From Zea mays (taxonomy: Eukaryota; Streptophyta; Magnoliopsida; Poales; Poaceae), in the NCBI RefSeq assembly GCF_902167145.1, contig NC_050096.1:159959825-160023824 (forward strand): a stretch of DNA of 64,000 nucleotides. The letters are read 5' to 3'. Below are positions 45,057-56,630 of the stretch, in pieces. A program made the translations under genes and the position numbers. The notes under the pieces are model-generated. The model had not been told where the DNA came from, searched no databases, and saw only the letters and a program-made list of their open reading frames with translations. The stretch's first letter is position 1, and every line of letters begins with the position of its first letter.

Positions 45057-48000
45057 ATGGGCAGTCTCCAGCAACCTCTCCGGCCCGGGACGGTGCTTCG
45101 TTTCGGGACTCTTGAGTTCATGTCCTTCGACGGCAGCTACGACATGATACTTCTTCCACCGCCGCGCGACTACGACAATGGCGGCCGACAACCCGCCCGC
45201 CGGCGGCGGAATCGACGACGTCTTCCCCGCGTGGTGGAAGAGCAACATTCGGGCTCGCTCCGTTCCCTCCCCCGCCAACGGAGGAGGAGGCGGGGCCGTC
45301 AAGGCCAGACGGGAGGCCGCGCTTCGTCGGCCGTCGAGCGAATCGACGCCCCCGACGCCCCGACGAAAGGCACGCCGGACGTCGACCTCGCGTTCAAGAT
45401 GGAGGCAAGCGCCGTCCCCCCGCGGCGCGCTGACCCCGAGCAAGAAGACGACGCCGGCGCGCTCGCGGAAAGCCTGCAGGACGTTGCCCTCGAACCAGAG
45501 ATGACGGCGCAACCAGTCCCCGATGTGACTACGTCGCTCCTCGTCGACCAAAAGGTAACGACTAACTCCCATCTTGCGTCATTTCGACTCGGCCTCAACC
45601 CGCCAAACGACCTCGTTTTGGCGGGCGCTCTCATTGAGGCGAGTGCAACCCCACTGAGGTTCCGTATGCGGTCGCCTTGGGACCGACTGACGGACGTCTC
45701 GACCTACGGGCCCTCTGGGTCCGAGGAAGATGACGATCCCGGCATCGGTTGGGATTTCTCCGGACTTGGCAACCCCAGTGCCGTGCGGGACTTCATGACC
45801 GCATGTGACTACTGCCTATCCGACTGTTCCGATGGAAGCCGCAGCCTTGGCGACGAGAGCTGTGGCCCAAGCCGCGAATGTTTCCACATCGAGCTAGGGG
45901 ATCCCACCGAAGGCAACCATCTTGGCATGCCGGAGGATGGTGATCTCCCTAGGCCGGTGCCTCGCGCCGACATCCCACGGGAGCTAGCTGTGGTCCCCGC
46001 TCCGGCGGGGGGTTACGACCCACAACTCGAGCAAGTCCGCGAGGCGCAGGCCAGGCTCAACGAGGGAACAGGAGCGCTTGAGCCGATCCATCGGGACGTC
46101 GGACAGGCATGGGTGGGCCAGCCCCTGGCCGGAGAAATACGTCATCTGCCCCAAGGTCTCCAGCACCGCGTCGCCAACGATGTCAGGATCAGACCGCCGC
46201 CCGCATCCAGCGGGGTTGGTCAGAACCTGGCAACCGCAGCAATGCTCATCCGCGCGATGCCGGAGCCGTCAACCACCAAGGGTCGGCGAATCCAGGGAGA
46301 ACTCAAGAATCTCCTGGAAGGCGCTGCGGCCCGGCGGGCCGAGAGCACTGCATCCCGAAGGCAAGGATATCCCTCGGAACCTCATGCCGCGACTTCCCGA
46401 TTCATGCGGGAAGCCTCGGTCTACACCGGGCGCACGCGCAACACCGCGCCTGCGGCCCCGGGCCACCTCGGCAACGAGCACCATCGACGCGACCGTCGGG
46501 TTCACCTCGACGAAAGGGTGCGCCGAGGCTACCACCCCAGGCGTGGGGGGCGCTACGACAGCGGGGAGGATCGGAGTCCCTCGCCCGAGCCACCCGGTCC
46601 GCAGGCCTTCAGTCGGGCCATCCGACGGGCGCCATTCCCGACCCGGTTCCGACCCCCGACTACTATCACGAAGTACTCGGGGGAAACGAGACCGGAACTG
46701 TGGCTCGCGGACTACCGCCTTGCCTGCCAACTGGGTGGAACGGACGACGACAACCTCATCATCCGTAACCTCCCCCTGTTCCTCTCCGACACTGCTCGCG
46801 CCTGGTTGGAGCACCTGCCTCCGGGGCAGATTTCCAACTGGGACGACTTGGTCCAAGCCTTCGCTGGCAATTTCCAGGGCACATACGTGCGCCCCGGGAA
46901 TTCCTGGGACCTTCGAAGCTGCCGGCAACAGCCGGGGGAGTCGCTCCGGGACTACATCCGGCGATTCTCGAAGCAGCGCACCGAGCTGCCCAACATCACC
47001 GACTCGGATGTCGTCGGCGCGTTCCTCGCCGGCACCACTTGCCGCGACCTGGTGAGCAAGCTGGGTCGCAAAACCCCCACCAGGGCGAGCGAGCTGATGG
47101 ACATCGCCACCAAGTTCGCCTCTGGCCAGGAGGCGGTCGAGGCTATCTTCCGAAAGGACAAGCAGCCCCAGGGCCGCCCGTCGGAAGAAGCTCCCGAGGC
47201 GTCTGCTCCGCGCGGCGCCAAGAGGAAAGGCAAGAAGAAGTCGCAATCGAAACGCGACGCCGCCGACGCGGACCTTGTCGCCGCCGCCGAGTATAAGAAC
47301 CCTCGGAAGCCCCCCGGAGGTGCAAACCTTTTCGACAAGATGCTCAAGGAGCCGTGCCCCTACCATCAGGGGCCCGTCAAGCACACCCTCGAGGAGTGCG
47401 TTATGCTTCGGCGTCATTTCCACAGGGCCGGGCCACCCGCCGAGGGTGGCAGGGCCCGCGACGACGACAAGAACGGAGATCGCCCAGCAGGAGAGTTCCC
47501 CGAGGTCCGCGACTGCTTCATGATCTATGGAGGGCATGCGGCGAATACCTCGGCTCGGCACCGCAAGCAGGAGCGCCGGGAGGTCTGCTCGGTGAAGGTG
47601 GCGGCGCCAGTCTACCTAGACTGGTCCGACAAGCCCATCACTTTTGACCGGGCCGACCACCCCGACCATGTGTCGAGCCCGGGGAAATACCCGCTCGTCG
47701 TCGACCCCGTTGTCGGCGATGTCAGGCTCACCAAGGTCCTGATGGACGGGGGCAGCTGCCTCAACATCATCTACGCCGAGACCCTCAAGCTCCTGCGCGT
47801 TGATCCGTCCTCCGTCCGGGCAGGCGCTGCGCCCTTCCACGGGATCATCCCTGGGAAGCGCGTCCAGCCCCTCGGGCGACTCGACCTCCCAGTCTGCTTC
47901 GGGACACCCTCCAACTTCCGAAGGGAGACCCTGACGTTCGAAGTGGTCGGGTTCCGAGGAACCTACCACGCCGTGCTAGGGAGGCCATGCTACGCGAAGT

Positions 48001-48305
48001 TCATGGCCGTCCCCAACTACACCTACCTGAAGCTCAAGATGCCGGGCCCCAACGGGGTCATCACCGTCGGCCCCACGTACAAACACGCGTTCGAATGCGA
48101 CGTGGAGTGCGTGGAGTACGCCGAGGCCCTCGCCGAGTCCGAGGCCCTCATCGCCGACTTGGAGAACCTCTCCAAGGAGGTGCCAGGCGTGAAGCGCCAT
48201 GCCGGCAACTTCGAGCCAGCAGATACGGTCAAGGCCGTCCCCCTCGACCCCAGTGGCGACACCACCAAGCAGATCCGGATCGGTTCCGGGCTCGACCCCA
48301 AATAG
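45057..48305 (+). pseudogene. Gypsy gag and protease region, ends at an in-frame TAG
   Basis: The ATG at 45057 is the first good start after the primer site. The 1082-codon segment has a variable Pro/Arg-rich N-terminus and then the retrotransposon gag domain at about residues 535-690 (ARAWLEHLPPGQISNWDDL, LRDYIRRFSKQRTELPNI). A possible zinc-binding stretch follows (CPYHQGPVKHTLEEC). The protease carries LMDGGSCLNIIYAETL; a DGGS active site is usual in this lineage. The TAG at 48303-48305 lies where related elements usually read through with Gln, and the frame continues into RT. Gag would assemble the particle. Confidence 0.88.
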
Positions 48306-50783
48306 GAAGCAGTGCTCGTCGACTTTCTCCGCGCAAACGCCGACGTCTTTGCGTGGAGTCCCTCGGACATGCCCGGCATACCGAGGGATGTCGCCGAGCA
48401 CTCGCTGGATATTCGGGCCGGAGCCCGACCCGTCAGGCAGCCTCTGCGCCGATTCGACGAGGAGAAGCGCAGAGTGATTGGCGAAGAGATCCACAAGCTA
48501 ATGGCAGCAGGGTTCATCAAAGAGGTATTCCATCCCGAATGGCTTGCCAACCCTGTGCTTGTGAGGAAGAAAGGGGGGAAATGGCGGATGTGTGTAGACT
48601 ACACTGGTCTCAACAAAGCATGTCCGAAGGTTCCCTACCCTCTGCCTCGCATCGACCAAATCGTGGATTCCACTGCTGGGTGCGAAACCCTGTCCTTCCT
48701 CGATGCCTACTCAGGGTATCACCAGATCCGGATGAGAGAGTCCAACCAGCTCGCGACTTCTTTCATCACGCCGTTCGGCATGTACTGCTATGTCACCATG
48801 CCGTTCGGCTTGAGGAATGCGGGCGCGACGTACCAGCGGTGCATGAACCATGTGTTCGGCGAACACATCGGTCGCACAGTCGAGGCCTACGTCGATGACA
48901 TCGTAGTCAAGACGCGGAAGGCTTCCGACCTCCTCTCCGACCTTGAAGTGACATTCCGGTGTCTCAAGGCGAAAGGAGTCAAGCTTAATCCTGAGAAGTG
49001 TGTCTTCGGGGTGCCCCGAGGCATGCTCCTGGGGTTCATCGTCTCCGAGCGAGGCATCGAAGCCAACCCGGAGAAGATTGCGGCCATCATCAGCATGGGA
49101 CCCATCAAGGACTTAAAAGGGGTATAGAGGGTCATGGGATGCCTCGCGGCCCTGAGCCGCTTCATCTCACGCCTCGGCGAAAGAGGTCTGCCTCTGTACC
49201 GCCTCTTAAGGAAGGCCGAATGTTTCGCTTGGACCCCTGAGGCCGAGGAAGCCCTCGGCAACCTGAAGGCGCTCCTTACAAAGGCGCCTGTCTTGGTGCC
49301 GCCGGCGGACGGAGAAGCCCTCTTGGTCTACGTCACCGCGACCACTCAGGTGGTTAGCGCCGCGATTGTGGTTGAAAGGCAAGAGGAAGGGCATACATTG
49401 CCCATTCAAAGGCCGGTCTACTTCATCAGCGAAGTGCTGTCCGAGACTAAGATCCGCTACCCACAAGTTCAAAAGCTGCTGTATGCTGTGATCCTGACAA
49501 GGCGGAAGCTGCGACACTACTTCGAGTCCCATCCGGTAACTGTGGTGTCATCCTTCCCCCTGGGGGAGATCATCCAGTGCCGAGAGGCCTCGGGCAGGAT
49601 CGCGAAATGGGCGGTGGAAATCATGGGCGAAACGATCTCGTTCGCCCCTCGGAAGGCCATCAAGTCCCAAGTGTTGGCGGATTTCGTGGCCGAATGGGTC
49701 GACACCCAACTGCCAACGACCCCGATCCAACTGGAGCTCTGGACCATGTTTTTCGACGGGTCGCTGATGAAGACGGGGGCCGGCGCGGGCCTGCTCTTCA
49801 TCTCGCCCCTCGGAAAGCACTTGCGCTACGTACTGCGCCTCCACTTCCCGGCGTCCAACAATGTGGCCGAGTACGAAGCTCTGGTCAACGGATTGCGGAT
49901 CGCCATCGAGCTAGGGGTCAGACGCCTCGACGCTCGCGGTGATTCGCAGCTCGTCATCGACCAAGTCATGAAGAACTCCCACTGCCGCGACCCGAAGATG
50001 GAGGCCTACTGCGACGAGGTTCGGCGCCTGGAAGACAAGTTCTTCGGGCTCGAGCTCAACCACATCGCTCGACGCTACAACGAAACCGCAGACGAGCTGG
50101 CTAAGATAGCCTCGGGGCGAACGACAGTCCCCCCGGACGTCTTCTCCCGGGATCTGCATCAACCCTCCGTCAAGCTCGACGACACGCCCGAGCCCGAGGT
50201 ACCCTTGGCTCAGCCCGAGGTACCCTCGGCACAGCCCGAGGTACCCTCGGCCCCCGAGGGCAGAGCACTGAACGTCGAGGAAGGGCAGAGCGGGGCCACA
50301 CCAGATCAAGATTGGCAGGCCCCGTACCTGCAATATCTCCGTCGAGGAGAGCTACCCCTCGACCAAGTCGAGGCTCGGCGGGTAGCGCGACGCGCCAAGT
50401 CATTCGTCTTGCTGGGCGACGAAGAGGAGCTCTACCATCGCAGCCCCTCGGGCATCCTCCAGCGGTGCATCTCCATCGCCGAAGGTCGGGAACTGCTGCA
50501 GGAAGTACACTCGGGGGCTTGCGGCCACCACGCAGCGCCCCGAGCCCTTGTCGGAAATGCTTTCCGGCAAGGCTTCTACTGGCCAACGGCGGTGGCTGAC
50601 GCCACTAGAATTGTCCGCACCTGCGAAGGGTGCCAATTCTATGCGAAGCGGACACACCTGCCCGCTCAGGCCCTACAGACAATACCCATCACCTGGCCCT
50701 TCGCTGTATGGGGTCTGGACCTCGTCGGTCCCTTGCAGAAGGCGCCCGGGGGCTACACGCACCTGCTGGTCGCCATCGACTAA
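48306..50783 (+). pseudogene. Gypsy reverse transcriptase, RNase H and second RNase H, two stops
   Basis: In frame with gag. RT motifs are LANPVLVRKKGGKWRMCVDY, FLDAYSGYHQIRM, MPFGLRNAGATYQ and the catalytic YVDDIVVK. A TAG at 49125-49127 falls between RT and RNase H, where a Gln is usual. A canonical RNase H region follows (LLVYVTATTQVVSAAIV to RHYFESH). Next comes a second, archaeal-like RNase H (MFFDGSLMKTGAGAGLLF, NNVAEYEALVNGL, RGDSQLVIDQV), the mark of the Tat lineage. The integrase zinc region (HSGACGHHAAP, CEGCQFY) ends the segment. The TAA at 50781-50783 follows VAID, within the integrase core. Confidence 0.9.
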
Positions 50784-51638
50784 TTCTCCAAGTGGATCGA
50801 GGCCCGACCTCTGAACAGCATCAGGTCCGAGCAGGCGGTGGCATTCTTCACCAACATCATCCATCGCTTCGGGGTCCCGAGCTCCATCATCACCGACAAC
50901 GGCACCCAGTTCACCGGCAAAAAATTCTTGGATTTTTGCGAGGATCATCATATCCGGGTGGACTGGGCCGCCGTGGCTCATCCCATGTCGAATGGGCAAG
51001 TAAAGCGTGCCAATGGCATGATTATACAGGGGCTCAAGCCTCGGATCTACAACGACCTCAACAAGTTCGGCAAGCGGTGGATGAAGGAACTCCCCTCGGT
51101 GGTCTGGAGCCTAAGGACGACGCCGAGTCGTGCCACGGGCTTCACGCCGTTTTTCCTGGTCTACGGGGCTGAAGCTATCTTACCCACTGACCTGGAATAC
51201 GGCTCCCCGAGGGCGAGGGCCTACACCGAACAAAGTAACCAAGCTAGTCGAGAGGAATCGCTGGACCAGCTGGAGGAAGCTCGGGACAGGGCCTTACTAC
51301 ACTCGGCGCGGTACCAACAGTCCCTGCAACGCTACCACGCCCGAGGGGTCCGGTCCCGAGAACTCCAGGTGGGCGACCTGGTGCTTCGGCTGCGGCAAGA
51401 CGCCCGAGGGAGGCACAAGCTCACGCCCCCCTGGGAAGGGCCATTCGTCATCGCCAAAGTTCTGAAGCCCGGAACATACAAGCTGGCCAACAATCAAGGC
51501 GAGATCTACGGCAACGCTTGGAACATCAAACAAGTCCAGACGCTCGAAACAAGAGGAAAAAAGACGCAGCTTCGCAAGCGCGGCGAGGGTGTGTTCTTCT
51601 GGCCTCGGCGGCCGCAGAAAGCACACGCTACAAGATGA
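50784..51638 (+). pseudogene. Gypsy integrase core and C-terminus, catalytic Glu lost
   Basis: This continues the same frame after the TAA. The catalytic aspartates are in WGLDLVGPL (upstream segment) and TDNGTQFTG. The third acidic position reads NGQVKRANG: the usual Glu is Lys, encoded by AAG at 51003-51005. The C-terminal domain includes LQVGDLVLRLRQDARGRHKL and PPWEGPFVI, a GPY/F-like module. Stop at 51636-51638. It is inactive because of both the missing Glu and the stops. Confidence 0.9.
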
Positions 51639-54600
51639 TCTGATCCTGCAGGCTCGGGTCTTCACGCTGAAGGGAGCCGTAGCACCCTCGGCATCGACGA
51701 CGTCTTCAGCAAAGCCCGACCCAGCCTCGGGCGGCGCCGCGGTCCAGGGACTCCTCCGGGAATCCGGCCCGAGCAGGCGGCTCAACCGGTTACCCCTAGG
51801 GCCTCGGTCAACCGGCTTCCAAGGGCGCCAGTCCAACCCGAGGCATCGACTGATCGACTTTGGCGTCGGCTCCGCTGACGGACAACACGGCTAGGCTCCG
51901 GCCAACCAGGTTCCCATTCTCGAGCCAACTCCGCCTCTGTTCATACTGATATCGCTACCCCTGGCCTCGGTCCACCGAAGGGCGGCCGAGGGGTCTCTTC
52001 GACTAAGCCAGAGGAGCCCCAAACAACAAGGCCGAACGGGCCGAGGGATTCCCACGCCTCCGGGATACGGATACCTCACCTGTCACCTTGACACGGGGCA
52101 ACTCATGCTTGGTAAAGCGGTTCAGATAATCAACAGGCGAGACTTAATGCTCGAAAATGAGGAAAAAACACGGCTCCGTGCCGAAATTACATACACGTTC
52201 AGGCCTCGACAGCCGCAATGAACGAAGAACACTGGCGTACGAGACGCCTCTACCAATGGAACTCCGGTTCCCTCCTCCGCAGGTACGAACAACCCCCCTC
52301 CGAAGGGGAAGGCCTGCGGAGTAACTGAAGAACGATGGGCGGCTCGCTGCCGCCCGTTCCAACCGTGACGGCAACCACCCCTGCCCTAGACAGGAAGCGG
52401 CTTGGGCAGCAGCTTTGGGGAAGGTGTCACGGCAGAAGGGCTCCCCCCCGCTGGGGACGGGAACCAGCCATTCAGGCAGGGAGACGGGGACCCAGGGCCC
52501 CTAGCGCCCTGCATATCCTGGCATGGCTGGAGGAAGTCTCCGTGGGGCTCAAGGACGCCCTTCACCCCCGGGCGCAGGGGGAAGAAAGGGGCAGCCGACC
52601 CACGCGGGGGCGGTCCCCCGACTCGCCTCATCTTCCATCTTGGCCTGGATGACGAAAATCCTTGAGGCCGAGGGAGGAGTAGAGGCCGCGGCCTGGCCCG
52701 TTTTCCCCACCGTCGAACTAGAGGTCACCATCTTGGGTGACCGCCGGTGGCGGGGTGTGGCCAGGCTGCGTGATGAAAATCCTTGAAGCCGAACGATGGC
52801 TGAGAGGTACCAACTCCCATGGAGTTGCGTTACTCCAACGAGGAGGCGGAAAGGCGGCGGATACCCCCCATCCGGGGGCTTGGAAGATGGGAAGACACGA
52901 CGCTTAAGGGAGGAAGAAGACATGGTTGCCTTACGAAAGGGGTCTCCCTCCTTTTAAAGGCAACTCTCCCTACGTGCGCCCCCAGGCGCCGCGGGCTGAG
53001 TCTTCTCCAACACGCTCCAAGGCCCTCCCCTGCGACTCGGGGGCTGGGTCCCACATGTCATGCAAGCCGGCTCAGGGCAGAAGAAGCCAAACCGCCGCGC
53101 GTGGTGCGCACGACCGACCGGCGGTTACAGGCGACCCCCCATTTCCGCCCAGACCAACGGGCAGAAGGGGCGGGCAGCCATGCAGGCGGCATGCAACCGC
53201 GCCAGATGGACGCGCTTCTCCGACTTCTGACACGCCAGCTTGGGAACCCAGGCCCACGCGTCGAGCAACCGGCGCGCCAGTTGCTGCATGCAAGCAACCG
53301 CACCGCCACTTGTGCCACCATCGCGCCTCTTCGGTTGCAAAGCCTATGCCACGACTCGAGGCGACTCAACAGCGCCAGCCTGGCGCGTCGAAGCAACCGA
53401 AAGTGGGCCGGCAGTAATAGCGGTGGCAGGCGGGCGGGCGCAGCGGTCACGTCGTCAGCCAGGCTCACGTCCCATCCTGAGACAGCAAGAGAGCCTCCAC
53501 TCACGGCGTGGAAACGGTGCACCCGTGACCCGTTCCTCGAACGGATCGCACGCGCGCAACGGCCGCCCTGCCGACCACTCGCCCCGTCGCATTAACTCCG
53601 CGGCGGGACACGCGGCGCCTCTGGCAGGCGGAGCGCGCGACGCTTCACCTTCGCCGTAATAAACGCGTCAGAAAAGGTACGCCACGTCGTCCGATTTCGT
53701 ATCCTTTTCCGTTTTCCTCTTTCTCTATCTCTTGCAACAGGGACCGGGAAAGGGGGATACCCCGAAAGGGATCCTTCTCCGCGAAGGAACCGGGCTCCGA
53801 GCCCCCCATTACTGATCAGGGGTTCGAAGGCTGGCCCCCCGAAGGGTTCAACAGTCGCCTCAGATCGCGTGGGCCCGACACCCACTACTGGTCAGGGGTT
53901 CGAAGGCCAGCCCCCCGAAGGGCTCCATGGCCGCCTCAGGCTACTCGGGCTCCGTGCCCATTACTGATCAGGGGTTCGAAGGCTGGCCCCCGAAGGGTTC
54001 ACAGTCGCCTCAGACACCGAGCGAGGGATGACCAGGGGTACGTTCGATACATAACCAAGGCTCGGGCTGCGCTCCCGAGGTACCCTAGGACATTTCCGAG
54101 ACCAGCGGGAACGATCTTGTAACGGAATCCCATCGGAGGGAGGCATCGAGCCCTCGGACCCCGTCGCCAGGGGACCGGGTCCGGCAAATCACCCGCAGGT
54201 ACTTTTGGGCGTGCCTCTGGGCCCCTAGCCGACCCCCAACGAATGGGGCACGGACGTCCACTCGGATTACCCGCTCGCAGCTCACCGGAGACACCATGTT
54301 CGGTGCCCATCGAGGGTAACATGGCGCACTCCCCCCCTCCTCCTTGCGGAAAGGCGACGTAGGGGCGTATGTAAAAAGTCGAGTCTGTCCCTGATCGTCC
54401 TCTCGCCCTGTGCAGAGGCTCAGGGGCTGCTCTCGCAAAAACTGGCTCCGGCCAAATCGTTGACAGCGTCAACATACCAGCCCGAGAGCTTGGGCCCCGA
54501 CCGTGCACCCGGGCTACGGCCAGTTCGCATGAGGGAACGACCAGACCAGCCGAAGCGTTAAGCGAAGTATTAAGACCTCGAAGGAGTGTAACCACTCCTC

Positions 54601-54711
54601 CGAGGCCTCGGGGGCTACACCCACCGGAACGAAATGCAACCGAGAAAGGCTGGTCCCCTTGCAAAAAAGTGCGACAAAAGCCTCCAAGCGAGTGCTGACA
54701 CTCCCTTTGAG
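51639..54711 (+). other. Gypsy 3' non-coding region
   Basis: About 3 kb between integrase and the purine tract, GC-rich. ORFs of 258 codons (plus, 52819-53595) and 221 codons (minus, 53999-54664) exist but show no recognisable domain and overlap other open frames, so I do not call them genes. Tat-lineage elements commonly have such a region, some with extra ORFs. It includes a three-copy tandem repeat at 53797-54015. Confidence 0.7.
53797..54015 (+). repeat. Three-copy tandem repeat, period about 76 bp
   Basis: Each unit contains tcaggggttcgaaggc, a GC-rich cccgaaggg segment and gcctcag. Copies start near 53806, 53882 and 53959. Units differ by a few substitutions and small indels. Confidence 0.85.
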
Positions 54712-54724
54712 GCTCGGGGGCTAC
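54712..54724 (+). promoter_or_regulatory. Polypurine tract region of the Gypsy element
   Basis: The sequence aggctcgggggctac abuts the 3' LTR start TGTCGGGG. A short G run a few bases before the LTR is usual for this type. Confidence 0.65.
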
Positions 54725-56625
54725 TGTCGGGGACCATAATTAGGGGTACCCTCAAGACGCCTAATTCTCAGCTGGTAACCCCCATCAGCATAAAGCTGCA
54801 AAGGCCTGATGGGCACGATTAAGTCAGGGATCAGTCCACACGAGTGACTCGATCACGCTTCGCCCGAGCTTAGCCTCGGCCAAAGGCAGCCGACCTCGAG
54901 AGACTTCCGTCTCGCCCGAGGCCCCCTTTTTATGGCGGACACATCACCGGCTCGCCCGAGGCCTTGGCTTCGCTCAGAAGCAACCTTGACTAAATCGCCA
55001 CACCGACTGACCAAATTGCAGGGGCATTAAACGCAAAGGTGGCCTGACACCTCTATCCTGACACGCGCCCCCGGCAGGGCCGAAGTGACCGCCGTCACTC
55101 CACCGCTCCACTGGCCAGTCTGACAGAAGGACAGCGCCGCCTGCGCCACTCCGACTGCAGTGCCACTCGACAGAGTGAGTCTGACAGGCAGTCAGGCCTT
55201 GCCACGGCGAACTACGCTCCGCCCGACCCCAGGGCTCGGACTCGGGCTAAGACCCGGAAGACGGCGAACTCCGCTCCGCCCGACCCCAGGGCTCGAACTC
55301 GGGCTAAGACCCGGAAGACGGCGAACTCCGCTCCGCCCGACCCCAGGGCTCGGACTCGGGCTAAGACCCGGAAGACGGCGAACTCCGCTCCGCCCGACCC
55401 CAGGGCTCGGACTCGGGCTAAGACCCGGAAGACGGCGAACTACGCTCCGCCCGACCCCAGGGCTCGGACTCGGGCTAAGACCCGGAAGACGGCGAACTCC
55501 GCTCCGCCCGACCCCAGGGCTCGGACTCGGGCTAAGACCCGGAAGACGGCGAACTACGCTCCGCCCGACCCCAGGGCTCGGACTCGGGCTAAGACCCGGA
55601 AGACGGCGAACTCCGCTCCGCCCGACCCCAGGGCTCGGACTCGAGCTAAGACCCGGAAGACGGCGAACTCCGCTCCGCCCGACCCCAGGGCTCGGACTCG
55701 GGCTAAGACCCGGAAGACGGCGAACTCCGCTCCGCCCGACCCCAGGGCTCGGACTCGGGCTAAGACCCGGAAGACGACGAAACTCCGCCTCGCCCGACCC
55801 CAGGGCTCGGACTCCGCCCTGGCCTCGGCCGAACGACTTCCGCCTCGCCCGACCCCTTGGCTCGGGCTCGGCCGCGGCAACAAAAGGCAGACTCAACCTC
55901 GGCTTCGGAGGAACCCCCACGTCGCCCTGCCTAGGGCACAGACCGCCACGTCAACAGGAGGCGCCATCATCATCCTACCCCGAATCGACTCGGGTCACGG
56001 AGAACAAGACCGGCGTCTCATCCGGCCAGCTCCGTCAGAGGGGCAATGATGGCGCTCCACAAGCTCTATGACGACGGCGGCCCCCGGCTCTCTTACGGAA
56101 GCAGGACAACGTCAGCAGGGACTCGACCGCTCCAACAGCTGTCCCTCCATCAGGCTCCGCCGCACCTCCGACAGCCACGACATCACGCCAGCAGGGTGCC
56201 CAGATCTCTCCGGCTGCCACATTGGCATGTACCTAGGGCGCTAGCTCTCCCTCCGCTAGACACGTAGCACTCTGCTACATCCCCCATTGTACACCTGGAT
56301 CCTCTCCTTACGACTATAAAAGGAAGGACCAGGGCCTTCTCAGAGAAGGTTGGCCGCGCGGGACCGAGGACGGGACAGGCGCTCTCTTGGGGCCGCTCGC
56401 TTCCCTCACCCGCGTGGACGCTTGTAACCCCCCTACTGCAAGCGCACCTGACCTGGGCGCGGGACGAACACGAAGGCCGCGGGACTTACACCTCTCTCAC
56501 GCTCGACTCCGGCCACCTCGCCTCTCCCCCCTTCGCGCTCGCCCACGCGCTCGACCCATCTGGGCTGGGGCACGCAGCACACTCACTCGTCGGCTTAGGG
56601 ACCCCCCTGTCTCGAAACGCCGACA
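54725..56625 (+). repeat. Gypsy 3' LTR
   Basis: 1901 bp, ten 57-bp units at about 55208-55774, otherwise nearly identical to the 5' LTR. Outside the array I see C/T near 54870, T/C at the start of the gacga(c)gaaac segment and T/C in cctaccccgaatc. Confidence 0.93.
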
Positions 56626-56630
56626 GATAT

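Larger units (their letters stand above)
43153..56625 (+). mobile_element. Ty3-gypsy retrotransposon of the Tat type with dual RNase H, recent but coding-dead
   Basis: 13,473 bp flanked by gatat (43148-43152 and 56626-56630). The LTRs are 1844 bp (43153-44996) and 1901 bp (54725-56625), starting TGTCGGGGACC and ending CGACA. The 57-bp length difference is one unit of an internal tandem repeat; outside it I count about three substitutions. Gag-pol runs in one frame from 45057 to 51638 with three stops. Order is gag, protease, RT, RNase H, a second RNase H, integrase, then 3 kb of non-coding 3' sequence, which fits the Tat lineage. I do not assign a named family. Confidence 0.93.

Noticed and set aside
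46269..47561. 430-codon antisense ORF opposite Gypsy gag
   Set aside because: It is a shadow of the GC-rich gag frame on the plus strand, which has clear domain similarity.
52819..53595. 258-codon plus-strand ORF in the Gypsy 3' region
   Set aside because: No recognisable domain, and overlapping open frames on both strands point to composition. Tat elements can have extra ORFs, so comparison with sister copies could revive it.
53999..54664. 221-codon antisense ORF in the Gypsy 3' region
   Set aside because: It partly overlaps the 76-bp tandem repeat and has no domain. Antisense ORFs occur in some Tat elements, but nothing here supports coding.
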